Shown here in pieces: positions 19,973-30,177 of a DNA stretch of 64,000 bases. The notes beneath the pieces were generated by a model, which saw only the letters and a program-made list of their open reading frames with translations, was not told where the DNA came from and did no database searches. This DNA comes from Aquarana catesbeiana (Eukaryota; Chordata; Amphibia; Anura; Ranidae), in the NCBI RefSeq assembly GCF_042186555.1, contig NC_133328.1:66158235-66222234 (forward strand), written 5' to 3'. The first letter of the stretch is position 1, and every line of letters starts with the position of its first letter. The translations under genes were made by a program, and so were the position numbers.

Positions 19973-21895
19973 CTCTAGGGGATTTTTGACATATGTTTTC
20001 AAATGATGATGGTGGCTTAGTGTTTATGGTTTGGAAATGTGTTGTAAAGAAGTGTCTGATTTGCAAAAATCTATAATACTCATTATTGGGGATTTGGTAA
20101 TTTGCTTGTAGAGCACCAAAGGTAGAAATGTTAGAGTTTTGAATAAATTTGGCTAAGGTAGTATTATTGTTATCTGACCACCAAAAATTTGTGGGAATGT
20201 TTTCCCCTGAATGGAATTTAGGGTCTCCTAAAAAGGTGGCTAGTGGAGGGGTGGGTGAGGTTAAGTTAAACTTGGTATTGTATAATTGCCATAATTGAAA
20301 TGATTGGGAAACTAGCTGTTTTTTGTTGCAAGTGTCAGTTGGGGGTATTATTTCTCCACCATATGCCAGAAATTGGGAGGGGGGAAATTGAGTCCATCTT
20401 CTGTCTAACCCAAGAAATGTTTGGATTGTGCACATGCCATTGAGCAATTTGAGATAAACGTGAGGCTAAATAGTATAACCAGAAGTCTGGTACTCCTAGA
20501 CCCTCTCTGTTTTGGGATCTATGGAGCACAATTTGAGAGGCGAGGATGAGAGTCAGACCAGATAAATTTATTGACATCTGGACTTTTGTTATTACCATTT
20601 TATTACTCCTGATGGGTAGTGCTCTAAATAAGTATAACAGTTTAGGTAATAACGAAATTTTTGTGGCTGTGATTCTTCCTAAAAAAGGAAATATGGTATG
20701 ACTTCCATATTTTAATCATGGCTCTCAATTTTTGTATTAGTAGTAGGAAATTTTAGGCGAATAAGTCTTTCATATCCGGGGTTAGATTAATGGCCAGGTA
20801 TGTAAGAGCTTCCATGGACCATATAAATGGGAAGGAGCTGCGTATTGAGTTTAATTGCGCCGGGGGGGATATTAATCGGCATACCAATTGATTTTGAGAT
20901 ATTAACCGTTAGACCTGATACATGCGCAAAAAATTGTAAGGTGTGTAACAGGTTGGGTAAAGAAATGATTGGTTGGGTGAGGAAAAATAGCATACCATCC
21001 GCGAAAATGCTTATTTGTATGAGTTGTTTTCAACCGTATAGTCTGTAATGTCCGGATGTAGTAATATAGCAGTGGCTAAGGGTTCTATGGCTAGGGCAAA
21101 TAGGAGGGGTGAAAGTGGGCAGCCCTGTCTAGTCCCCCTCTCAACCTTAAAAAATTCATAGTTGCAGCCTGAAAGGCATGTAGCAATTCATCATTAAAAC
21201 CATATCTGCATAGAATCCAATCAAATAGAATACATATATTTCCAAGAGACACAGTCAAAGGCCTTATTAATATCCAGACTTACAAATAGTACAGTTCTAG
21301 ATCTGAGATTCGCATCCTGGACTATGTTCGTAGCTAGACTTATATTGTCTGTGATTTGACGACCTGGGATAAATCTGGATTGGGGAAATCAGTGAAGGAA
21401 TTATAGTGGATAGTCGGTTTGCTAATAATCGACTAAATAAGTCATTATTCATTACCGAAATTGACCTATAATTTTGGGGTAGGGTGTGATCCTTTCCTGG
21501 TCTAGGTATTAATGACGTGTAACATTTCCTCGGGAAAAAATTCACCTTTTAATATTTTGTTATATTATAGTGTTAATTTTGGGACTAATAAATTGACAAA
21601 TTGTTTATAATAGAACGCTGAAAAAACATCTGGGCCAGGGGCAGGGCCTTTTTGGAGTGAACCAATAATTCCCTTCCTCCGTGCAAGGAGCATTTAACAT
21701 ATTAAGTTGTGAAGGGGATATGAAAGGGAATGGTACTTTTTCAAGCCATGGGTGTGCTGAAGGTGGAATATGTGTGGAAGGGTTGGAAAGGAGATCTGAG
21801 TACATTTTTTTTAAATATGGCCATTATATCATGTAGGTGTGTGGCCATTTGATTGGAATTCTTTTTTTTTATTTATACACGTGTGTGGGGCGAAT

Positions 21896-22225
21896 TGATT
21901 AGTTCTGTTTGGTGGGCTATATTAAGCAACAATTAAACATGTTGTCGCTAAGGTTGATGTGTTGAAAGCAGATAAAATGAGCAAGGGTAAGGATTTCATG
22001 GACTTTGACAAGGGCCAAATTGAAATAGCTACACGCTTGGGTCAGAGCCACTCCAAAATTGTTCTGGGATGTTTCCCAGTCTGCAGTGGTCCAAGGAAGG
22101 AAAACCAGCAAAACGGCAACAGGGTCATGGAAAGCCAAGGCTCATTGATGCACGTGGGGAATGAAAGCTGGCCCCCATAGACCAATACAATAGAAAATCT
22201 ACTGTAGTTCAAACTGCTTAAAAAG
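21896..22225 (+). pseudogene. Tc1-like transposase N-terminal remnant
   Basis: Plus-strand frame from 21977: DFDKGQIEIATRLGQSHSKI matches the start of a Tc1-family DNA-binding domain, after which shifts and stops follow (GNRVMESQGSL corresponds to an R-Q-G-H-G-K-P-R-L region in another frame). It ends at a TTAA at 22226, where a chain of TTAA-flanked elements begins. The sequence resumes at 23033. Confidence 0.7.
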
Positions 22226-22229
22226 TTAA

Positions 22230-22619
22230 AGTGATTGTAAAGGTTTGTTTTTTTTTTTAAAAAAAACAAACATGTTATACTTACCTGCTCTGTGCAGGGG
22301 TTTTGCACAGAGAAGCCCCGATCCTTCTTTTCTGGGGTGCCCCGTTGGCGCTCCTGGCTCCTCCTCTTCATCGGGGTGCCCCCACGGGGAGCTGTACTCC
22401 ATGGGGGCACCTATGCGGGCACGCTCATGAGTCCCGCTGCTGCGTCCGTTGACACAGACAGTAGTGGGAGCCAATGGCTCCTGCTGCTATCAATCTATCT
22501 AATGAGGACAGAGACAGCGGCTGGAGCCGCCAGGCTCGTGCTCGTCGCTGGAATGGATGGGTTTACGTAAGAAAAAGTGGGGGCTCTGGGGGCAGCTGCA
22601 GCACAGAAGGTTTTTCACC
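22230..22619. mobile_element. TTAA-flanked element A of a chain
   Basis: TTAA at 22226-22229 and 22620-22623. The left end is AGTGATTGTAAAGGTTTG; the right end complement is GGTGAAAAACCTTCTGTG. Interior block CATGTTATACTTACCTGCTC is shared with 52226-52260, another copy of the family. Non-coding; the 92- and 122-codon frames are incidental. Confidence 0.75.
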
Positions 22620-22623
22620 TTAA

Positions 22624-22977
22624 AGAGGAAGTAAACCCTGGTGGACTTTTCTTCCTTTCTAATTCCCTGCAAAGTAAAGGCATAATGTGCTAGAATGCAT
22701 CGCATACTAGCACATTATGTGACACTCGCAGTACCTGCAAACGAAGCCCACGTCATCCAGGCTGCAGGCCGCATCCATCTTCGCCTGTCTTCCTTCTGGG
22801 GCCGCGGACTCCGGCTCTGTGACTGGCATGCGTGCAGGAGCCGCCAGTCACGGCACACTCGCCTGAAGAAATGCTGTTCCTTCAGAGCGCATGCACCGAT
22901 GACATCATGTTTAAGAGATATTTACAGTACCTATAGGTAAGCCTAGAATTACTTACAACAGGAGGTTTACAACCTCT
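22624..22977. mobile_element. TTAA-flanked element B of a chain
   Basis: Shares the TTAA at 22620-22623 with element A and ends at TTAA 22978-22981. Ends AGAGGAAGTAAACCCTGG and the complement of AGAGGTTGTAAACCTCC are inverted. A hairpin, GCATAATGTGCTAGAATGC against GCATACTAGCACATTATG, lies at 22680-22720. Related interior motifs (CTAGCACATTATG) recur in elements at 27050-29009 and 53523-53876. Confidence 0.75.
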
Positions 22978-22981
22978 TTAA

Positions 22982-23032
22982 TGCATAGAATGAATTAAGG
23001 TGAGAAACCTGTGGACTTTACAACCCCTTTAA
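22982..23032. mobile_element. TTAA-flanked remnant C of a chain
   Basis: A 30-bp piece, 22999-23028, lies between TTAA at 22995-22998 and TTAA at 23029-23032. Its ends, GGTGAGAAACC and GGACTTTACAACCCCT, are those of the same type of element, so it looks like a near-complete internal deletion. Confidence 0.55.
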
Positions 23033-23260
23033 TGCTGTTTCCGATAGAAAGGTGTCAGTGCGTTGCAGTTTTTAGTGTATGAGGCTGCATAGGTGCAGAC
23101 TGATCAGGGTGCCCTTGCTGACCCATGTCCACAGTCAAAAGTGCCTACAATGGGTATGTGAGCAGCAGAACTGAACCATGGAGCAATGGAATGCGTTTGA
23201 GGTGTTGAGGGACCAACACAATATTAGGTCCAATTTACCTTTTTCCCTCTACCATCCATG
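23033..23260 (+). pseudogene. Tc1-like transposase remnant, second part
   Basis: Continuation after the TTAA chain: GTGCGTTGCAGTTTTTAGTG, GTGCCTACAATGGGTATGTG and GAACTGAACCATGGAGCAAT correspond to the VHRSLLRMGL...RLQWAREHQNWTMEQW part of Tc1 transposases. It then jumps to GGACCAACACAATATTAGGT, typical of the 3' tail, so the catalytic region is deleted. Stops are present in frame. Confidence 0.7.
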
Positions 23261-23531
23261 ACAACTTGCTACATTCAGATATCTCTGCTACATGTTATTG
23301 AGCTGAGCTGACTGGCTTAAAGTTCAGGCATTGTACAGGATTTATATTGGATTTAATAAATTTTACACTGCACATGTGCAGGAGGCGCAGGGCCCAAATA
23401 TGGACCCAAATTCTAAAGGTCCATGTGTGCATTGTGATAACTCAGCTGTTCACTATACTAACACGTGCACCAACTGGTGACAAAGTTTGATGGGATTATA
23501 CAGTTCAAAGTCTAAAATAAAAGTTTACATT

Positions 23532-23912
23532 GACCCTTGGTTCACACTAGTGTGATGCGGGAACCAGCGCAATTCCAGCACTGGTTCCCGCATTGCTCCT
23601 CTCCCACAGGCAATTCACATTGCCTACTGCGAACCGCTGCGGTTGTCACCCCCAGTTTAGTTCACAGATCACAGTGCGAACTGTCAACTCGCACAGGAAT
23701 CAGATCACATAGGTGAGAACACCCATGCGATCTGATTCTAGTGCAGGGAAAAACAAGTCTCTGCACTATTTTCTGTGCAAATCTAATGCAAGTTCAGCCA
23801 TACAACTGTATGGCTGAACTCGCTTCTCACAGACATCGCATGTGATCAGCACCTGCAGTGCGGGTCAGAATCACGTGCGATCTCTGAGATCGCAGCAGTG
23901 TGAACTCCGGGC
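23532..23912. mobile_element. Harbinger-like MITE, diverged
   Basis: Left end GACCCTTGGTTCACACTAG and complement of right end GCCCGGAGTTCACACTG share the TTCACACT core of the families at 194 and 33658. The interior holds GTGCGAACTG/GCAGTTCGCA-type inverted blocks around 23620-23700. Flanking triplets (ATT/TTA) are only loosely TWA-like. Confidence 0.5.
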
Positions 23913-24745
23913 TTAAAGAGTATGCAGAGTTGCCAGACTCCCCTGAGTTCTTCCTTCTGCATCACCACAGGATCCCAACCAAGAGCTATAGGAAATCCAT
24001 ACTACCATTCTTGCTCACGGCAGCAAAAGGCTACATCTTGCTGTATTGGAAGCAGACCCAGTCACCAAATGTGGCTGTATGGCTTAAAAGAGTAGCAGAC
24101 ATACATGCAATGGAGGACTTGGTGGCCACCGAAAAAGGCCTAAATGAGAAATTCTCCAAAAAATGGTACTTCTGGCACGAGTTTATCTACTCAGAGGAAT
24201 ATGGACAGCTAATAAACCGACCCCCTTGAAGGGAAATAATTGCAAAACTTCCCGGCAGAAGTGGCTGTGACTGGCCAGGAAGATTTACTCCATCCCCCCC
24301 CCCCCTCTTTTTTTTTCTTCTTCTCTCTCCCCACCTTCTATGCTCCCACCTCATCTCTGATTCTCCTCCTCCCCACATTCTAATCTCCCCCTCTCTATCC
24401 TTTAACATTTCCTGTTTCTCGTCCTACCCGGTGCCAGTGCATCGGATGTAGACTTTCAAGGGTCGGGGTGAACCGGCTCCAACCTCATACCCAATCCCTT
24501 AAAATACGGCTCATGCCGGAAAAATTAAAAGGGTCATGCGGGGTGCGGAGGTCTCCTATTTGTTAGACATACATCCTGTATCGATCCAGAGAAGGAAATT
24601 TACAAAAGGTACCCCTAGGATTATATATATAATAGTGGTATAGAGATGTACAACATGTATTATCTTTTTAACATATCTTGTTGAGCCTTCTGTATTACCG
24701 CATGATATACCCTGCTAAATAAAGAATTAATCTTTGGTGAGAAGA
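23913..24745 (+). pseudogene. LINE ORF2 C-terminus and 3' tail, plus strand
   Basis: A plus-strand open frame to 24229 reads SPEFFLLHHHRIPTKSYRKS then LPFLLTAAKGYILLYWK and ends in a stop. This is the pattern of L1/Tx1-group ORF2 C-termini. The following 500 bp is an untranslated tail with C- and T-rich runs (24295-24410) and AATAAAGAATTAA near 24718. It is 5'-truncated right at the end of the preceding MITE. It is not the same copy as the minus-strand LINE at 18451-21895. Confidence 0.75.
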
Positions 24746-25190
24746 AAGAACCCCTGTCAGGTTTTGTTTGCTGTTGGTGTCCTTCCTGTTGGTCCTGGCG
24801 ACTGTTGTTTCTGATACAGAAAATTATGGCAAATCAAAAATGTTGTGAGTGTCATGGGAACAGGAGGTTAGGTAAAAAAACAAAACAACGGGGAAATCTG
24901 ATGTGTTCTGGTGACTACTGGAACGTATATGCCTTTAGTCTATGTTCACATCTATGCGGTTGATGTGCTTTTCAGACACATTTTGCAGTGTGTTTTTTGT
25001 TTTTAAACCCGCATTTTTTATGCGTTTTTGCATGCAGTTTTTATGCATTTTGTGTTTTCTGTTTTTTTTTTTCTTTTCTCTTTAAACACACTGTATATAG
25101 CTGGTTGGTAAGGAGCAGGCCGGGAAGCCGGCCACCGGTTTCCCGCTGACAGCTGGACGTAAAAAAAAAAAAGAATTGTCCAAAAAGAAA
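24746..25190. other. Unassigned sequence with a MITE-like start
   Basis: From 24940, TCTATGTTCACATCTATGCG resembles the outer end of a Harbinger-like MITE, but I find no matching right end. Alternating TGCGTTTTT/AAAAxGCA words at 24980-25060 can pair. Confidence 0.35.
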
Positions 25191-25199
25191 ATCTAGGAA

Positions 25200-25400
25200 A
25201 AACCGCGTGGGGTCCCCTCCACAAATCCATACCAGGCCCATTTGGTCTGATGTGGATTTGGAGGAGAACCCCACACTAAAATTGGCGTGGGGTCCCCCCA
25301 AAATCCATACCAGACCCTTATCCAAGTATGCAGCCTGGCAGGTCAGGAAAGGGAGGGGACGAAGCAGAAGTCGATCTGCGGGTGCCGGCCACTGGACGTC
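25200..25400 (+). repeat. Module shared with the foldback at 33.7-35.8 kb
   Basis: GGCGTGGGGTCCCCCCAAAA and CCATACCAGACCCTTATCCA, followed by AGTATGCAGCCTGGCAGGTC, match in order the foldback arm near 33930-34000 and 35390-35460. A related, more diverged unit GGTCCCCTCCACAAATCCAT precedes it. Here only one arm is present, so this is either a single-arm relative or a fragment. Confidence 0.65.
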
Positions 25401-25599
25401 CGCCGGCATCTGCAGATTTTTGGGCAGAGACACAGAACGGCGCGCTACCTATGTAAACAAGGCAGAGCTCCATTCTGACAGGGGAAAGTAATGGATTTTG
25501 TGTCTCTGCGAATCAGGGCATAAAATCCATCACATCTCTTAAAAAAACAGCACATACAGTACACAAATACACTGGCTAGGTACACATTTAACCCTTTGA

Positions 25600-26195
25600 T
25601 CACCCTAGATGTTTAACCCATTCCCAGCCATGTCATTACTAAAGTGATGGTATATATTTTTAGCACCGATCACTGTATTAGTGTCACTGGTTCCCGCAAA
25701 GTGTCAAAAGTGTCAGTTAGTGTCCACCTGTATCGCAGCCCAGCTATAAGTCGCTGATTGCCACCATTACTAGTATAACAAAAAATAAAGTATAATTCCA
25801 GTATATATACCATCGTTTGTAGATGCTATAAATGCGCAAACCAATCAATATACGCTTATTGGGATTTGTTTTACCAAAAATTAGAAGCAGAATACATATT
25901 GATCTAAATTGATGAAGAAACTTGATTTTTAAATTTTTTTTAGTGTGTATGTTTTATAGCAGAATTGAAAAAATATTGTTTGTTTTTTTTCAAAATTGTC
26001 AATCTTTTTTTTTTTGTTCATAGGGCAAAAAATAAAAAAACAAAAGAAAGCTCTATTTGTGCGAAAAAAATGACATACATGTTATTTGGGTACAGCTTTG
26101 CATGACCGCGCAATTGTTAAGATAACACAATGCCCTATCGCAAAAAATGGCCTGGTCATGAAGGGGATTAAATCTTCCGGAGGTCAAGTGGTTAA
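25600..26195 (+). repeat. Ranid interspersed repeat, copy 5
   Basis: Same order as copies 1 and 3: TTTTTAGCACCGATCACTGT, GTCAAAAGTGTC, GTAGATGCTATAAATGCGCA, CAATATACGCTTATTGGGAT, AAGAAAGCTCTATTTGTGCG, GTACAGCTTTGCATGACCGC. It ends in the AAATCTTCCGGAGGTCAAGT tail. Confidence 0.7.
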
Positions 26196-26930
26196 TAAGC
26201 AAAATATTTCATACACTGTCTGCAGGGAAAAAAATGAGGCATGCCACAAAACATTTTTTTATTGCATTTTCAATTTAAAATTCTGAAAGCTTTAAAGTTT
26301 GGGCTGGCATTAAGTCATTTGGGAGACGCCATCCACACAGTCTTTGTTTCATAATTTTATGATGACTTAAAAGCCAGCGAGGAATATTTTAGTTATGGGG
26401 ACAGGGAGGTAAAGTAAAGACATGTTTTCAGCTGATTCCTCTGCAAATCCATGGGACAGAGAGAAGACAGTGTTTAACTACCGTACTGTCTATACTAGAA
26501 GAGGATTAACACCTTAAATAGCCATGGAAACTTTGATTCAAACCAACACCTACTTGAAGACTTTCACTTGTTCCGTGGCTGAATAGAAGCGCAGTCTTTC
26601 AATACCTTCCATAAATTCAAATCTTGTTTATATAAGTTTTCTTTTCCTGTGCATTTTTGTTTTGATCCGCGCCTAAGATAAATAACAAACACCGCGTATT
26701 TCTGCAAAATGCATATATTTTCTAAGTGTGACAGCCTGTTACTGAGACCCTGCTTTCTTGTGCTTAATGGAAACTGTGTCTGGGCACTTTTGTCACTTGT
26801 GTTTGTAAAATATGGTTTCTGTCTTAGCTCAGGCCATTAATTATACCTGCCTGGAGGGGGAGGTGGTTGCCTTTTTTTTTATTTCTCAAAATTTTATAGC
26901 AGAATAAAAGCTATGACAGGGTGGTGTGTC
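26196..26930. other. Repeat-free, single-copy-looking stretch
   Basis: This is the longest stretch around here without recognisable repeat motifs. It is AT-rich with no convincing exon. Blocks such as GCCAGCGAGGAATATTTTAG and CTGATTCCTCTGCAAATCCA look like unique DNA and would be the place to test for conserved non-coding sequence. Confidence 0.35.
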
Positions 26931-26936
26931 AATATA

Positions 26937-27041
26937 TACAGTATTTCACAAAAGTGAGTACACCCCTCACATTTTTGTAAATATTTTTAAATAATAATAA
27001 TAAAATGTCAAGGGGTATGAATACTTTTTCAAGGCACTGTA
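26937..27041. mobile_element. Short Tc1-type MITE with mismatched ends
   Basis: The left end TACAGTATTTCACAAAAGTG is the terminus of the Tc1 family at 14585-14624. The right end, read from the outside, is TACAGTGCCTTGAAAAAGTA, the terminus of a different Tc1 family. TA is present at both borders. Only 105 bp separate the outer ends and the interior is AT-rich spacer. Confidence 0.7.
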
Positions 27042-27070
27042 CTTATCAAAGTGGTTGTAAACTGCAGATG

Positions 27071-27094
27071 TTGCAAAAAAAAAAAAAAAAAAAA
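27071..27094. repeat. Poly-A run
   Basis: Uninterrupted A run of about 24 inside the left part of the TTAA-type element. Confidence 0.9.
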
Positions 27095-27131
27095 AAGAAA
27101 TCTACAAAGCAATGGCATAATGCATACTAGC

Positions 27132-28730
27132 CAGGCCCGGACTGGCCATAGGGCACACCAGGCATCTGCCCGGTGCGCCGGGGCCGCTGTGCTCAACCTT
27201 GGGGTCGCGGTCCGATGCCTGTTGAAGACCGGGCCGCACAGCAGGAGGTAAGCAGCGACTGCGGCCTGGAGAGGGTTAACACAGGCCACGGTCGCCGCTC
27301 ATCTCCCGCTATGCGGCCGTGCCTGTGTCTCCTCTCCAGGCTCTCCTCCCCTGCTGACGATGTCATCTATCAGCAGAGCAGGGGCGGGAGGAGCCGGAGA
27401 TCTGAACACTGACAGCTGTGAGTGCAGGGATCTGTGGTTGCTAGGCAGCAGGTCGGATCCAATTAAAACAGCGATCGCTGTTCCCGCATGCGCGCTGAGG
27501 CCAGCGATAGCTAGGCAACTGGGGGGGCGCTGCCAGGGCTGGGGCCGCTGATGTCATGGAAACGTATGATGTCAGGAGACCCGCCCACCTAGACAGATTA
27601 CGTCCATTCAAAAAACCAAGAGGAGAGAAGGAGACAGTAAACATGAGTGTAAAGTGCACAAAGAGAAGTGAAGCCATCAGATCAGGAGTGCATAGAGGGA
27701 AAGGAGACACAGAAGGAAAACAGGTAAACGAGAAAAGGCAGACCAAGGAGTAATGAAGGACACAAGAAAGTGTAAATAGATAAAGATGAATGGAAGCAAA
27801 AAGGAGATAAAAAGGGCAAAAAGGGGGGAAGGAGAGGGGAAGAAGAACGGATAGGAAAAAAAGAGGGGATATATAAAGAGAAAAGAAGAGAAAGAGAGAA
27901 AAAAGGAAAAAAGAAACAGAAAAAGAGAGACAAAGGAGAGGAAAACAAAGCTATTTTCACACTGGGGCGGGCGGGCGTCGGCGGTAGAGCGGTGCTATTT
28001 TTCGCGACGCTTTATCGCCGTTTTAGCGGCACTATTCGGCCAGTAGCCAGAAAAGATTTAAAACAGCCCGCAAAACGCCGCTGCAGCGGCGCTATGCCGG
28101 CGCTGCCCCATTGTTTTCAATGGGCAGGGGCGCTTTAGGAGCGGGAATTTTTTTACTGTCCTGCAAACGCACCGCTCCTGTCTGAAAGCACTCGGGCTTT
28201 CACACTGGAGAGACAGGACACGCTCTTTACAGGCGCTATGCAGGCACTATTTTTAGCGCTGTAGCTTCTGTAAAGTGCCTCAGTGTGAAAGTAGCCTAAG
28301 AGAAAAATACGAGTGAAAAATAAAAAAGGATAAAGACTACTCTGCTGATAGGATGACATCTTTGGAAGGGTGAGGGAGCCAGTAGAGGACATACAGGCTG
28401 AATCCTGCCCTTCCAAAGGTAGGACTGTACAGGGGAGGCAGAGAGGGGGGCATGACTGCAAGGGGCACTGTGATGGGGGGCTGTGATTGGTAGGGGCACT
28501 GTGATGAAAAGGGAACTGCACTGTAAAGGGGGACTGTAATCATTACAGTTTCCTTTACAGTGCAGTCCCCTATATATCACAGTGCCCCATTACATTACAG
28601 TGCGGAGAACCAACTCCGTGATTATCCCGTAACCAACCGCCCTCACAAATGGGTGGTTGCTGGGAAATTGGCTGCTCAGTCTAAATTCCTAAATTCCTAA
28701 ATGCCTATTTTTTGTCCCAGTCCGGGCCTG
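27132..28730. mobile_element. hAT element, 1.6 kb, perfect 8-bp TSD
   Basis: Ends CAGGCCCGGACTGG and the complement of the same motif. ATACTAGC flanks both sides exactly (27124-27131 and 28731-28738). The element splits the TTAA-type element around it and itself contains the Harbinger MITE at 27950-28296. The interior has a GC-rich first part, a purine-rich 300 bp (27610-27940) and no transposase domain. Open frames up to 122 codons on the minus strand at 28153-28580 have repeat-like composition and no recognisable domain. Confidence 0.92.
27950..28296. mobile_element. PIF-Harbinger-type MITE, copy 2, nested
   Basis: Ends GCTATTTTCACACTGGGGCG and the complement of GGCTACTTTCACACTGAGGC; TAA on the right (28297-28299), AAA on the left. 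Blocks GGCGGTAGAGCGGTGCTATT and CCCATTGTTTTCAATGGGCA parallel those of copy 1 at 194-611. It lies inside the hAT at 27132-28730 and so is younger than it. Confidence 0.75.
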
Positions 28731-29013
28731 ATACTAGCACATTATGAAATACTCACCTTGGAATGAAGCCCTACAGTGCTGTAATGTCACCGCTGGGAGG
28801 GCTGACATGTTCCCCCTGTCTTTCTTTCGGGTTCATGAGCTCTGGCTATGTGATTGGCCGGAGCCGCAATGGTGTCACTCCCGCGCATGCGTGAGGGAGC
28901 CCTTGGTTCCAGCACGAAGCTCTGAATGAGACATCCATTTTACCTACAGGTAAGCCTTATTATAGGCTTACCTGTAGATAAAAATGACCAAGCAGGGTTT
29001 ATAATTGCTTTAA

Positions 29014-29350
29014 GCATCCATCTACACTGAAGGAACGGTGATAGCATCAGACATTCTACTCTTCATCATTTACCAATAGAGAGTATTAAACTTTTAACTA
29101 TATTTCAACTGCTTAAAGCAGAACTTCAGGAAGCAGCCCCCCTCCCCCCCCATCTTTCTCTTTTTAAGCTATTCAGGACTTTTTTTTATGTTGAAGAGGC
29201 ATTGATCTCCCAATGCCCCTTACTGGTTCGTGCTAAACCACTTGGGTGGGTCCTATGCTTGGGGCCACATTGCTGTAGGTGTAAACCATGTTCCTTTATT
29301 GGGAATATCTGCCAAAAATCTCAATCCTTCTTCTAGATGAGACTTGCTAT
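29014..29350. other. Unassigned sequence with a TTAAAGCAGAACTTC-like end
   Basis: GCTTAAAGCAGAACTTCAGG at about 29111 looks like the start of a TTAA-type element (compare 49055), but no right end is apparent before the LTR candidate. Confidence 0.35.
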
Positions 29351-29355
29351 GCATA

Positions 29356-30173
29356 TATAGCACTCACCCCCAGAGTCTCTCTTACCTGCTCTGAGGCTGC
29401 CAGCCCAGGTACCAGCTCCAGAGCACATGGACAAAACTCAGGCTCAGTCTAGAATTGTCTTTTTTAATATTTATTGCAATATTTGAACACAGGCTGATAG
29501 AGGGATGAGGGCGCAGGATACTCAAAACACATGCAGGTATCAGACGACAGATTCTGAATTAAAGCTCTTCAAAAGCAGACTTGAGTAATGCTGGAAGTAG
29601 AAGGGAGTGCCAGCTAGTCTGAGACTCTGTATGAGCTCACAGTTATTGTAGCAGCCTCTGGTGTCCAACCCTCAAAGTACTGGTATGCCTGGAGCTCTAG
29701 GGGAAGAGTCCTATGCACAATGTCCAGAGACAGCTCTTCAACCAGCTTCTCTGTGACACTCCTCAGTGAAAAGGTGAATTCTCCAGCTTCATACAGTAGT
29801 GTCCTCCAGCAAATTTCCTGCAAGGTTCCTGCAGGCCCTCAGCCAAGCATGTGGTGAGACCTAACAGATCTTCTACAGAGGGGAGAACCCAGGAGAGAGA
29901 GCTATGATCGCACCCCCAAAATCATTGATCTTCTCCCCAGCCACACATTCTGGGCCTCCCTCCCAGGGATTGGCTAGGGTCAGATAAATATGCATTGTCC
30001 AGTGGCTAACCATCCTACTCTATTTCTGGAAGCTTCTTCCAGAGCATGCAGAAACAATCAACCACCAGACTTAGGGATAGACCTGACCAGACCTGAAAAA
30101 TAATTTGCTGCTCAAATGGTTACAGCAGATCTAAAAAAACTCAATTTAGCCACCCTAGAGCAGGGGCGCTACA
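29356..30173 (-). mobile_element. Possible solo LTR, minus orientation
   Basis: Read on minus, it starts TGTAGCGCCCCTGCTC and ends in GAGTGCTATA, giving inverted ends TGTAGCGC and TATAGCAC (first G mutated). CATA flanks both sides (29352-29355 and 30174-30177). A poly(A) signal AATAAA lies at 29475-29470 on minus, in the last part, as expected of an LTR R region. There is no gag or pol sequence on either side, so it would be a solo LTR. The 69-codon minus frame at 29614-29823 has no known domain. Confidence 0.45.
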
Positions 30174-30177
30174 CATA

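Larger units (their letters stand above)
18451..21895 (-). pseudogene. Decayed L1/Tx1-type LINE ORF2, minus strand
   Basis: Broken reading frames along the minus strand spell a non-LTR retrotransposon ORF2. From 5' to 3': LIPRPGKDHTLPQNYRSISV (about 21520-21450, RT start), the RT active-site block IFADGMLFF (about 21010-20985), HVSGLTVNISKSIGMPINIP (20910-20860), HRSQNREGLGVPDFWLYYLA (20530-20450), and a C-terminal stretch with GSFAHIFWDCKH (18870-18835). The catalytic FADD reads FADG. Endonuclease and ORF1 are absent, so it is 5'-truncated at about 21895. Two hAT insertions (18901-19053 and 19323-19972) and many shifts and stops show it is long dead. Placement in the L1/Tx1 group is from motif resemblance. 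Confidence 0.85.
27050..29009. mobile_element. TTAA-type element split by a hAT
   Basis: The left end AGTGGTTGTAAACTGCAG (after TCAA, a decayed TTAA, 27046-27049) and the complement of the right end AGCAATTATAAACCCTGC flank the unit; TTAA is intact at 29010-29013. Without the hAT at 27132-28730 it is about 350 bp, the size of the related copy at 53523-53876, with which it shares TACTAGCACATTATGAAATA and GGTAAGCCTTATTATAGGCT blocks. An A24 run follows the left end (27071-27094). Confidence 0.75.
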
